Notes under the pieces: generated by a model
Databases searched by the model: none
The model's input: the letters and a program-made list of their open reading frames with translations, nothing else
What the model was told of the DNA's origin: nothing
Shown here: piece after piece, positions 49,807 to 60,171 of the stretch
Layout: each line of letters opens with the position of its first letter
How positions within the stretch are numbered: position 1 is the stretch's first letter
Translations under genes and position numbers: made by a program
Source of the DNA: Paramecium sonneborni
Taxonomy: Eukaryota > Ciliophora > Oligohymenophorea > Peniculida > Parameciidae
Length of the DNA: 64,000 nt
Assembly: GCA_905182985.1 (NCBI GenBank)
Contig: CAJJDN010000014.1
Span: forward strand, 1-64,000
Reading direction: 5' to 3'

Positions 49807-50758
49807 AACAATGATTATACTTTTTAAATTTCTGTATATATTATAACAATATATATTATTACAATATTATAATTCATTATTCTTTAATCATAACTCATTA
49901 TCAATTAAATCATTATAATCTATAGAATTTTAATAAAAAATGATTATAAAAATTCAACTATAACCTTAATTTATTAATTAAAAATATTCTATCTATTCTT
50001 TTTTCAAAAGATTACTTCATTTGCTTTGATGTTTTCAATTAAATTCAATATTCAAATTATAAAAAACAATAGACATTATCATAAGGTCTATAAAAACAAT
50101 TAATTATATAAAATTTTTAGACTAGATTATAAAAATCATTTCTTTAAAATTTATTCATTTATCAGAGATAATAATTTCTTATAATAAGGTTTAATTGAAA
50201 TATCATATAAAACTTAAATATTTTCTATCCACAATAATTATCAACCTAATACCAACATTGAATTTAATTATTTAAAAATAGTAAAATATCTTAAAAGAGA
50301 AGAAAATGCATGAATTTATAAATCAAATATTTCGATTTTTTTTTAAGTTAAAATAATTTTTATATATGTTTTTTGTTACTTAAATTTTTGATGAACAAGA
50401 GGATGATAAAGAAAGCAAATAAGCAAGATAGATTGTATCTGTTCTTTTAAGATTTTCTTATTATGCATTTCAATTAAGTGTCATTTATGAATCAGCTTAT
50501 ATTATATACTTTGAGATGAATAGAATTGTGTTTTCAGTATACTTTACTATTTTGTACTATTTTTTTTTAAAATCTTTTTACTTATCAATTAGTGTGAAAA
50601 GCTAAGCTAATATAAACATGATTGAAGAATAAAATATATGTAAGAGATGTAAAATTCATAGAGGTTTATTTTATGAATATATATAGAAATAACAACACAT
50701 CACTGTAAAATTTGTTAACATTGTGTATTAGAAATGGATCATCATTGCTTTTTTATAG
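49807..50758. repeat. Exact direct repeat, copy 2 (probable assembly overlap)
   Basis: Second copy of 48633-49584, offset 1174. Here the DHHC gene continues to its natural stop. Confidence 0.9.
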
Positions 50759-51147
50759 GGAATTGTGTAGGAAAATTTAACTATAAATATTTTATAAGTT
50801 TTGTTTGTTATACAAGTATTCTTGGATTGAGTGCATTACTTTATTTAGGAAACCAATTTTATTACTTGGCAACTTTTTAATTTAGATTTTTAGTAGTAAA
50901 TTGGTTTAGATTGATTTTTGTGTACATTTTTGCTGCTTTGCTTTTCTTGTCTGCTATTTCAATGTTAGTAGTTTAAGCGTATGTGTTAGCTAATAATAGT
51001 TCTATTGTACATATGAGAAAATATCCTGCTTTAAAGAAATATACTTATTGTTAATTTATTCTGAGCATATTTAAGAAATCTTTATATGTAGACATATATA
51101 CTTCATGGAGATAAAGAAGTGAATAATATTATTTATTAATACCATGA
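50306..51147 (+). CDS. DHHC palmitoyltransferase
   Basis: Plus strand; 272 residues after one 23 nt intron, frame exact. It starts [19 protein letters not shown]. Two TM segments ([38 protein letters not shown]) precede the cysteine-rich domain: [19 protein letters not shown], then [20 protein letters not shown] with the catalytic DHHC near residue 135. Two more TM segments follow ([39 protein letters not shown]). The enzyme S-acylates cytosolic cysteines of membrane proteins. The C-terminus is short and lacks ankyrin repeats. Its stop lies 21 bp from the convergent PUS3 stop. Confidence 0.95.
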
Positions 51148-51168
51148 AATAATTTAAATGATAACCCA

Positions 51169-52286
51169 TCATTAATTTTCAAATTAATTTTTTTGTAAAC
51201 ATCTTTCTTAATATTCTTTAACTTTTTGAATTTTAATATCATATTTTTCTATTCTTTTTCCTTTTAAATTTTATATAGTTCCTTCAACAGTATCTCCTGA
51301 TTTTTAAAATATAAGTGATTTTTTTTCATCAATTTTGTTTTTATTATCTGGGACAGGAACTTTTAATAAAGCAGCTCCCATAGAATAAAAATGCAAATAT
51401 TCTATATATTTTTTGGAAAGTGTTTCTCTTAAATTTTCATATACACCTTGAATAAATTGAGTATGACATTCTAAATTAAGATTCCATAATTCTTATTTAA
51501 ATTAACAATCAAATATAACCAAAGGATAATGAGATGCCATTTAATAATTTGGTTTACCCTCTAATTTAGTTAATAATTCATTTATCACATTAGATTTTTC
51601 AATACCTTTGCCTATCAAAAAAAGAACTGCCATCATATATCTAATTTGATGCCATAAAAAAGCATTTCCTTCTATAGTAACATAGTACAATAGTAATCTA
51701 TCATCATCTTAAAATAATTTGCTACATTGAGGAGCATTTCTGGAAAGACTTCTTCAATTTAAATATTCATAATTGTCCTTACAAAATTTTAATTTGCAAT
51801 AACATCGAATTGACAAAAATTTCTAAAATCATGTTCACCTAAATATTATAACATTGCTTATGATATTAATTCAATGTTATAATCCATCTTATAAAAGTAA
51901 TATTTATATACTCTTTTAATGCAATCATAACGAGCATTAAATTTTTCATCAACAATACATTCATCTAAAATTTATATATCTTCTGGTAAAACTCTGTTTA
52001 AAATTTATCCAAAAAGTTTATCAGATTTACCTATTTTTCTTACATTCAAAGCAGTTACATTTCCTATTGCACTAACACCTTTATCAGTTCTTCTTGCTCT
52101 TGTAAAATTAAATCATCTCGATTATCAATCATTCACTCTCTATAAACATTTAAATAGACGATTTTCAATTGTTTCATGCTAATTTATTTAAGTTTCTAAA
52201 CCATGATAATTTATTCCCATATAAGCTAATTTAAAAGCCACTCTTGTGAATTATTAATCAAGACTTTTTATTTTTCTATCCTTCAT
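51169..52286 (-). CDS. PUS3: PUS3/DEG1-type tRNA pseudouridine synthase, with frame irregularities
   Basis: Minus strand. TruA-family motifs are clear: FKLAYMGINYHGLETQ near the start, TRARRTDKGVSAIGNVTAL with the catalytic Asp of RTDKG, LPEDIQILDECIVDEKFNAR with KRVYKYYFYK, LGEHDFRNFCQFDV, NQNFVRTIMNIQIEE, and IEGNAFLWHQIRYMMAVLFL. HDFRNFCQFD is typical of PUS3, which modifies U38/U39 of tRNA anticodon arms. Two problems remain. The reading from FKCLQRVND into TRARRTDKG crosses two in-frame TGAs, and another frame change lies between IQIEE and LLYYVTIEGN. Neither is solved by an obvious short GT-AG intron. The start is either the Met at 52286 or an upstream Met near 52390. Confidence 0.8.
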
Positions 52287-52467
52287 TTTTTTATTACTTT
52301 GTTATTTTTCTTTATATTCTGCTTCTAATTTCTCTACAAATTCTATTCTCCTACTTCAATCAATTTTCTTTTTAATCTATGTAAAAACATCTGAAAGAAT
52401 TTTATTTATTTTTCAAAATTATTATTAATAAAATAATAAACTTCTCAAAATTTATACTAAGAGTAAA

Positions 52468-53596
52468 TCAAATCTTTATATTATTACTGAGTTCGAATTC
52501 ATGATCACTATAAAATGGTTAAAATTAATCTTAATTAGAGTTCTCTAAGCCATATTACATTTATCTTATTTCATCTTTAATTTTCTTACATTTATCTTAC
52601 CATTTTCCTAAAATTTAATTATAGATATTACTTTCATATTCTAAAAGTCTTTAATCTTTAAAGATCTCTTCAGATGTAATATCTTCTATTTCATGACAAG
52701 CTTGAATTTCACATTTCACTACTTTAAAGTATTATTATGAATTTTCTGCCATATAAGATAAATTTGAACTACCTTAAAAGACTTTACTTTCTTAAACAGA
52801 TTATTAAAATTCTTAAGTTACATTTATTGTCATTTTTGTTAATTTTATTTATACTGTTTTTAAATACTTTATTTTTATAGCATCATGCTAATTTATTTTG
52901 ATTTCTTATTTTATTCTTTTCTTATTTTTCTTTTAACTTTAATTTTGATCATAATCATTATTTTGATATTAGCATTCCTTTAATTTTTCAATTCTTTAAG
53001 CAGATAAATGCTTTAATGCCTTTCTTCTCATTCTTTCAGAATATATTGTCATTTAAAATTCTTTAGATAATTCATCCTCCTCCAATAAGGTTGGCCAATG
53101 TTTAAATTATTTACATAAAGTCTTATATCCAGCTTAAGAACAATATTATAATAAATATTTTTAATCATTGACTGTTTTTGTTATTTCCAACAATTCTCTT
53201 GTTTTTTAATCAGAAAGTACTAATTTTATTATTATAAATACCAAAACTTCCATCATTATTTAAAAATGATATCCCAATCCATTGTTGATTTTTTTCAATT
53301 AATTCTTGAGTAAATTCATCTAAATTTTAATTTTACTCTAAAATTTTTGTTTATAACTTAAAATTAATATTTAGTAAATAATTTTTTTTTTCTATATTAG
53401 ACTAAGTTCTAATAAGTATTTCAAGCAAAGATTCTAGGCTGTTTAATTATTGTTTATCTTAAATAGATTCTAGTTTATCTTCAAATTATTTAATGTTATC
53501 TTTCTTCTAAAATGCTGAATCATCATTTATAAGTTTCATTATATTAGAGAGTGTATCAACAAAACAGGTTTCCTGTTTATTTTCTAATGACTACAT
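52468..53596 (-). CDS. Coiled-coil hypothetical protein (368 aa)
   Basis: Minus strand; 368 residues after one 22 nt intron, frame exact. It starts MQSLENKQETCFVDTLSNIM. Helical heptad-like regions dominate (KQFEDKLESIQDKQQLNSLE, SLLEILIRTQSNIEKKNYLL), followed by a cysteine-containing segment (YLLQYCSQAGYKTLCKQF), a Lys/Gln-rich stretch (QKKNKKRIKQEIKIN) and an acidic end. No family is recognised. The 181 bp to the PUS3 start may hold that gene's extra N-terminus. Confidence 0.7.
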
Positions 53597-54138
53597 TTTG
53601 AATTTTTGATTTGGTAGATGGGTTATTAAAAAAATATAAAAATTATAATTATTTCATCAAATATTTGACTCACTTATAAAGTTTTGCTGTGCTGCTGTTT
53701 TGATATAAAATTTCTTATTTTATTTTGCACATTTTAATTAATGAAACAAAATCTTTAATTTCTAACTGACAACCTTAAATTTTTTTTTCTTCTTGCTTTT
53801 AAGACATCTTAAAACTAATGCTTTGTTCCTTACATCCCAAAAGTTTGTATGCATCTTGTAGAAGTATCTTTATTTAATTTTTTCTCATTCATTTATTTGT
53901 TAATAAGGAATCACAAAGAACCTGTCTTAATGTCTTAAATTTTTATTGAAAATAAAACAACAGAGCCTGATAATCATATAAGATCATCTACTGCTTATTA
54001 TAGATAATAGAAAAGAATTGTGATTGTAAAAAATAAAAATTCCTACAAAATCTCTTTTTCAGAGTATAATTGAAGCCTTATTTGATTCAAAATAAATAAT
54101 GACACTATATAGGATTATTGTGAAGAGATTTGCTCATC
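53597..54138. other. Spacer, no gene seen
   Basis: About 540 bp of AT-rich DNA. Short open stretches exist on both strands but none has a start, family or intron pattern. Confidence 0.4.
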
Positions 54139-54375
54139 ATGATAAAATAAAATTTATTAGAACATGGATTAATAAATTTTATTTTTAGAATTCATCAGAT
54201 TTAATAAATTATAAGTATGAATCAATTTTCAGATTAATCTATGTTCTAGTGTAAAAATATTTACATAAATGAAATCAATGAAAAATTTGATGTACTATAA
54301 GGTACCTTACCTGAATTTTATAATGAAATTAAAATAAAATCCATGATAATTTAAACCGAGGTTGTTATAATTTGA
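54139..54375 (+). CDS. Short ORF (78 aa), tentative
   Basis: Plus-strand ORF starting MIKQNLLEHGLINFIFRIHQ and ending with a more protein-like part (YINEINEKFDVLQGTLPEFY). A second frame over the same DNA (MTLYRIIVKRFAHHDKIKFI) is also open, so the true frame is uncertain. No family is recognised. Confidence 0.3.
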
Positions 54376-54686
54376 TTCTATTTTTTATTTATCTGGTTGA
54401 TAATTAATTTGTGTATTATTAAAAATTTGACTTCTTTTAGATTTTAGCTTAATGAAAAAAAATCTAGTCTATGCACCTGATGTATAAATGATGTGATAAA
54501 TGATAAAAATGGATTATTTATGTTGTTATAAATTTTAGAGTATCAAATATTATTTAAGTTTAATAGAATACCTTTCAACATACAATTCTAATTATTCAAA
54601 TTATTTACTTTAAATATACTAAAAAAAGATCTCCTGCTTTATATACATCAACTGTATATTTGTTGTGTTTACTAATTATTCAATAA
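54376..54686. other. Spacer, no gene seen
   Basis: About 310 bp of AT-rich sequence without recognisable content. Confidence 0.4.
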
Positions 54687-54950
54687 ATGTATTATCAATA
54701 CAGCGGTCTTACAAAAATAGGATTCGATAATTCAAAAATTAATAAGAAGCCGCCCTTTATGATATTTTTCTTGTGCATTATTTGGAAGAACATGTATAAT
54801 GCGTATGTAAAATTAGTTTTGCTTTTTTATAAGCCATTTGTTTATTCATTAAGATTAAGTTAAATATACAGTCTTTACACTGTTAATGTTATTTTTAAAA
54901 TGTTTTAATAACAATTAGCACATTTGATTTTATAGTAAATAAACAAATGA
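54687..54950 (+). CDS. Short ORF (87 aa), tentative
   Basis: Plus-strand ORF starting MYYQYSGLTKIGFDNSKINK, followed by KPPFMIFFLCIIWKNMY, a possible TM helix. Its GC-richer codons (CAG CGG, CCG CCC) stand out from the surrounding noncoding DNA. No family is recognised. Confidence 0.3.
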
Positions 54951-55571
54951 AATACTTAATGATATGAATCCTTTTATTACTTTTATTGCATAAACATAAT
55001 TAATCAAGCATTTAAATTTCTTATGAATTTATTTAATTTTAATTGTTTGAATACAAGTCTGAAATGTTTATCATTATCATAATATTCTTTATATAGTAAT
55101 AAATTACACAATTATACATACTGAATATAAATTTAATAAAATTTTGCAATCTGAATTACTTTTTTTATCAAACAATACATACTTTTAACTTATGAATCAT
55201 TTATGTTTAAACAGTTTTAAAAGAAGAAAAATAAATTGATCCTGTACATTTTGTTAAAGAATTAATCACTAAATAATATTAATCGTAATTATTCAATTTG
55301 TTGGCATGTTTTATTACAGTCAAAAATATTTCAAGTCATCCATCTAATAAAATATATAATCTATCAATAAATCAAAAATTTGTAAAGTAATTTAAAATTA
55401 AATAAACTATTAAAAATTCATTTTATAATTATATCAAAATACCGATAAGTCAAATTAGAATGATTCTAAAGTATATTTTTAAAAGAATTTTAGAAATTCA
55501 TTAACTTTCCTAAATAATATATTGATATCTGCATTCATTTAAGTGAGTTTATTTATAAATAATATTTATTT
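54951..55571. other. Long AT-rich spacer
   Basis: About 620 bp with no convincing coding frame on either strand; unusually long for this compact genome. Confidence 0.4.
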
Positions 55572-56095
55572 ATGAAATAATTAGATCAAAGAATAACAGC
55601 ATTAGAACAATTAATTGGAGATGGAAATCTTGTCATCACAGAAACTGTTTATAACCAAATATAATAGATGAGAGATATATCTCGATAATATAATCTGAGT
55701 TCTAAAAGTATTTTTATTATCAATCATCTGTAGTTTAGAAAATGTCTTAATTAATTTATAATTATGATCTAAATTATTGTTATTCAGCTTTGCCGGCTTA
55801 AAGTAAAATATAATTGATTATGCAATCCGAAACATAATTATAAGAAGCTTCATAAAATTTGAATAAAGTAATGAAATACAAAAAATTTGTGGATTTTGAA
55901 CCAATAGTTGGTTTATAGGAAAAAATCAATTAAATATTATTACTACAGACAGCTTCTAAATTAACATTAAATAGTGATTAAATTGTGGTAAACCAAAATA
56001 ATACCATGATGTTAATTGATGAGTTTAATAGATATTAATAATAATTAGAGACACTAGTAATAATAAATTATGAGTTGAATTAATAAATTTAATGA
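55572..56095 (+). CDS. Helical protein resembling dynactin p24/DCTN3
   Basis: Plus strand; 165 residues after one 26 nt intron, frame exact. It starts MKQLDQRITALEQLIGDGNL. The first 20 residues are a short coiled coil of the form LxxRIxxLExxI, as at the start of DCTN3. The rest is all-helical (LQEASQNLNKVMKYKKFVDF, LQEKINQILLLQTASKLTLN, LIDEFNRYQQQLETLVIINY). Length (DCTN3 about 186) and layout fit the dynactin shoulder subunit, but there is no diagnostic motif, so other small coiled-coil proteins remain possible. Confidence 0.55.
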
Positions 56096-56283
56096 TTTAA
56101 CTAATAATTGAATGTAAATATATAAATTACTAAACTTTTGAATGGTTGTTCTTATTAGATAATCGTTTATCGTTTTCATCATAAATTATAATTAAAAATA
56201 TAATTCTGTCAAGATTATTAATAATTTATTCATTAGCATAAGATAATATATGAACTTTAAAATAGATGATTAGAAATATAAAA

Positions 56284-56575
56284 ATGTTTCTGAAGATTTT
56301 GAAATCTTTTAGGTTTAGAAAAGAAATGGGATTAATAGATAATTTCTTCCTTAAAAATCTTTATGAAACATAGTATTCAATGTTTTGGCAAACAATCCAA
56401 ACGAATCAACTTTCTTATAAGAAAATTAATAATCAATGTTATTTAATTTGAGAGACCAATATTAGGGTTATTTAATTCTATAATTTCAACTGAAGGAGAT
56501 ATTGAATTTATTGAAATAAAGACAATTTTTATAAATAGGCAGACTTAAACTAGGGTTAATAAATATAGGAAATGA
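56284..56575 (+). CDS. Small hypothetical protein (87 aa)
   Basis: Plus strand; 87 residues after one 28 nt intron, frame exact. It starts MFLKILKSFRFRKEMGLIDN and contains NLYETQYSMFWQTIQTNQLS and WLFNSIISTEGDIEFIEI, which look like a compact alpha/beta protein. No family is recognised. The distance to the DCTN3-like gene is 188 bp. Confidence 0.4.
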
Positions 56576-57212
56576 TCAAGAGAAATTACTACAGAAACTT
56601 CAATTCTGAACTGAGATTAATAGAATTAATTGTCTGGTGATTTTTAACTTTTTGAAAATCTTAAAAAAAGAATTTTTAAATTAAACAGACTAATTTATAA
56701 ATAAAACATAAATTACTGATTCAAATTGGCATTTAATAAAGATGATAATTATGTTAAAAATTATTAATAAACAAATATTGTTCCATAAAAATGATAACTT
56801 AACCTCTGTAATTACAATAGTATGTGGATTATCGCTAATATTAGTTATTGGATTTTCTATCAAGTAAGTTTGCCTTTTGAAGTGGATGAGTAGAGTATAT
56901 AAAATTGCTATAATATTATATCTAGTTTGAATCAATATTCTATTTGATTAATATTTATACCTTTATATAGGTATTTCAAATTGGCATTAGAATCTTGAAA
57001 CTATTCTAGATTATGATCAATAACAATACATATATTATCACATTTATCATATCTTATAAGAATAACAAATTGATTATATGGATCCTTTGTAAGATTATGA
57101 GTCATTTTATTGAAATAAGAATAATATACTTATTTGATAAATTAAATTTATATGTTTTTTAGTTTTATTTATAGTTTATCAATTATAATATATATAATAA
57201 TTCTAAATTAAA
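56576..57212. other. Spacer with two overlapping candidate ORFs
   Basis: About 640 bp. Two small ORFs overlap on opposite strands: plus 56742-56930 (MIIMLKIINKQILFHKNDN, then a TM-like SVITIVCGLSLILVIGF) and minus 56600-56935 (111 aa, hydrophobic). At most one is real; the plus-strand one looks slightly better, but neither is firm. Confidence 0.3.
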
Positions 57213-58556
57213 ATGTCAGGGAAATCCAGAGATTACTTTGGCACACTTAAATCAGTAAATTGTTTTATTTAAATTAGGCTGGAAGAACTGTATTAAAGGA
57301 AGAAAGTGCTGGTGACTGTATATAACCAGTTTAAAGCTAAGTAAATTTAGTCAGTTACGTAGGTTCCTGAAACACCTCCTCATATAAAGAAATATCGTAA
57401 ATCATATAAACATTAACATGGTTGTTCAATTGTAACTTAAATAATAAAATTTAGTTACACCCAGGACTTGTAGATGCTCCAAAACCTCAAGGTAATTGGC
57501 TTTACGGAAAAAAGACTGATCCATCTGATAAAGCAGGAGATTTATTTAAATAATAGCCTGAAGGAATTAAAGAATTAATCAATGAAATAAATGAATAAAA
57601 ATATGCTTCACATATTAAAGAGCCATTAGGTACAATGCCAACAAGAAATTATAATTGGCCAGAAGAATCTAAATCAGATGGATTTGCTTTTGGTTAGAAA
57701 ATACCTCCATCTGAATTTACAGCTAAAGAAGTTGTATTTCCTCCTGATGCTAAAAGAGATGATGATGGTGTTAGATTAATGTATTTGAAAAGTCATGGTA
57801 ATTTTGAAGCAGGAGAATAAAAAAATAGAGAATATAAATGGAATGTTGATCCAAATGAATTCAGATTTGGTAAGAAAGAGGAAAGAGAATAATAATAAAT
57901 GAAAAAAATATTGCAACATGAATTAACATAAAATTAATATCCTAAAACAACTATTATATCTAAAAATTAAGAAGATTGGAAAAATTATAATGAAGATCCT
58001 TTAGGTAAACCTAAAAATCAAGCCTAAATTAATTCAAGAATGCCAGCTATTTTTGGAGAAATGAAAAAAGATGAATAATGGACTGCTGGATAATGCATTA
58101 ATGGTTAACCTACATAAAAAGAAGTTTAACCAGATATAGATTTGGGTAAAGCAACAAAGTTTGGTTTTAGAAATTAACCTAAACCAGGAGATGAAACTAG
58201 AACATTTGGTGTTCCTACTATTAGAAATGATATTCTTAAAACAGGAATGAAATCTGTTGCAGATCCTTAAAATTATGGTGATGAAGTTCCTGCTGTTGCA
58301 TTATTGTTTCCAGAAAAATTCTCACATATGGGATTAACTGAATAAGATTTCTTAATGTTAAGAAATAAAAAAGATATTAAATAAATATTTGAATCTATTG
58401 GAATTAAATATGGAATTGGAAAATTTGAAGGTGTTTTCAAAAGAGCAAAAGAAATTGTAATCAATTAATTTTTATTTTTAGTAAAATACATTTGACGATA
58501 AAGTATCTGTTAAAGCATTTTAATTGGCTGTGCAAGAAATGCATCATATTGATTGA
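57213..58556 (+). CDS. EFHB: EFHB/CFAP21-like ciliary microtubule inner protein
   Basis: Plus strand; 416 residues after introns of 23, 22, 23 and 25 nt, frame exact. It starts MSGKSRDYFGTLKSAGRTVL. The body carries repeated FGxK/PP elements typical of EFHB: DGFAFGQKIPPSEFTAKEVV, NVDPNEFRFGKKEER, ATKFGFRNQPKPGDETRTFG. The end has DEVPAVALLFPEKFSHMGLT, EQDFLMLRNKKDIKQIFESI and DKVSVKAFQLAVQEM, corresponding to the degenerate EF-hand pair. EFHB lies in the lumen of ciliary A-tubules, so this is probably an axonemal stabiliser. It is the second microtubule inner protein gene in the window. Confidence 0.8.
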
Positions 58557-59477
58557 TTTAATAATAACATCTATCTAAAATATATAAAATTTTAAAAATT
58601 ATTTCTATTCAAATTATTTAATCAACTTTTACAACACATATACTATAATAATATTACACAATAATAAAAAGTCTTTTATATTAAATTTAATAGAATCATG
58701 TAATCCAGAATAATTTTATAAATTTATTCAGAAAACACTTATTTATTCAAAATTATATAAATTTATGACATATTATCTTTTCATTCACTTTTTAATAAAT
58801 AAAATCCAATTTAATAAGATGATAAAATTTTAATTATGATCAATTTTTTTAGTCTTATTAAATCAATCTTTAAGATTATCAAAACATAATTGCTCTTTTT
58901 ATTAGAGATTAATTATTCTATATTTCCAATTATAAAAAATGATTCTGAACATATTATTATTATTTTTTATCATTCACTATTTATGATAAATTTAATATAA
59001 TTTTCTTATCCACAACAATTTAATACGATTTCGTATCTTTTAGTCGTAAACCTAAATAAATAAAAATCCATAAATTAAATGATTATGAATAATAAACATA
59101 AATTATGTAAGAGAGAAATGTATAATCTTGATAAAATTAATTAAATATAAAATTATTTTTATTTATGCTTTGGATCATTTGATTGATTAAGTATGTTTGC
59201 TTTCAAGATTGAATAATGGTTTTTTTTAAATAATTAAATTAAAAAATTTAGAAGCTTCTTTGTAGTAAGTTTATCTTGATTAAGATCGACTAGTTGATAT
59301 TTTTAAAGTGAAGTAATATAATTTTTTTGATTCTCTAAAAATTCTAAGTTTATTCTAAAAGAATTTAATTTAGAGAAAATTTTATGAATTTTGTATGGTT
59401 AGAATTAATGAATGAACAGAAACAAAATAAATATTGATAGGATGTTATGCATATTTTATTCAATTTATTCTATTTGT
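58557..59477. other. Longest spacer in the window
   Basis: About 920 bp. There is AT-rich DNA with GT-AG intron-like stretches near 59262-59285 on the plus strand and a possible start (MFAFKIEQWFF) at about 59197, but no frame could be assembled. No tRNA or repeat was seen. Confidence 0.4.
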
Positions 59478-59956
59478 TCATTAAATATTATGATTAAGCT
59501 CCTCTTCTGACATAGATTCGGAACTATGATCTTTAATAGAGGCAAAAAATTTTCTGAAATATTGTTTGCTTCTTATTTAAGGTGGCAATTCTTTGTTTGG
59601 CTTAGATAATTTATTGATTTTTTTTCTTGTAATCGTTTAAGCATTAAATGGATTGAATTTTTGGTGGTGTGATCTGTTGTTGATATAGGTTTTTAAAAAT
59701 CATACCTGCATTAACTTGGACTTCTAGTAACAATTATTTAACTCATTTTTTTGAATAATCTTTATCCTTTGTTATTTTGAGATGATTCGATCAAATCTTA
59801 AGACTGATAAAGAAAATCAAGGTAGAGTTAGTGTTCTTCAGTCGTCCAATGACCTGATCTTATATTATTATTTTAAGATATCTCCTATGTTTTACATATA
59901 GGTATTGCTGGCACTTAAAATAAGAAGATTAACATACCTGTTACATCAGATTTCAT
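59478..59956 (-). CDS. Small SANT/Myb-like protein
   Basis: Minus strand; 140 residues after introns of 24 and 32 nt, frame exact. It starts MKSDVTVPAIPICKTQEI. One Myb/SANT repeat is evident: RSGHWTTEEHQLYLDFLYQS, GQRLFKKMSQIIVTRSPSQC, then RSHHQKF, which is close to the SHAQKYF class third helix. A basic linker (TITRKKINKLSKPNKELPP) and an acidic Ser/Glu tail (SSESMSEEELNH) follow. Single-repeat SHAQKYF-type Myb proteins are usually sequence-specific DNA-binding proteins. The splice-created start is chosen because it removes a 24 nt intron cleanly. Confidence 0.8.
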
Positions 59957-60171
59957 CTGATATTTTTAAATCTTGAATTAAAAAATTAATATACCAATGT
60001 TTATACATAAAGAATTACTTTCAAATATCTTCAAATTATCTATTTAAATTATGATACAGACTTATATTACTTGATATTTTTTGAAAGAATAAATGATAAA
60101 TCCTTAAATGTACTGAATTTTTATTATTTACATTAATTATTAATTGAGAATTATTGTAAATTTATTATATA

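Noticed and set aside
49538..49846. ORFs translated through the N run
   Set aside because: They consist mainly of undetermined residues and cross an assembly gap.
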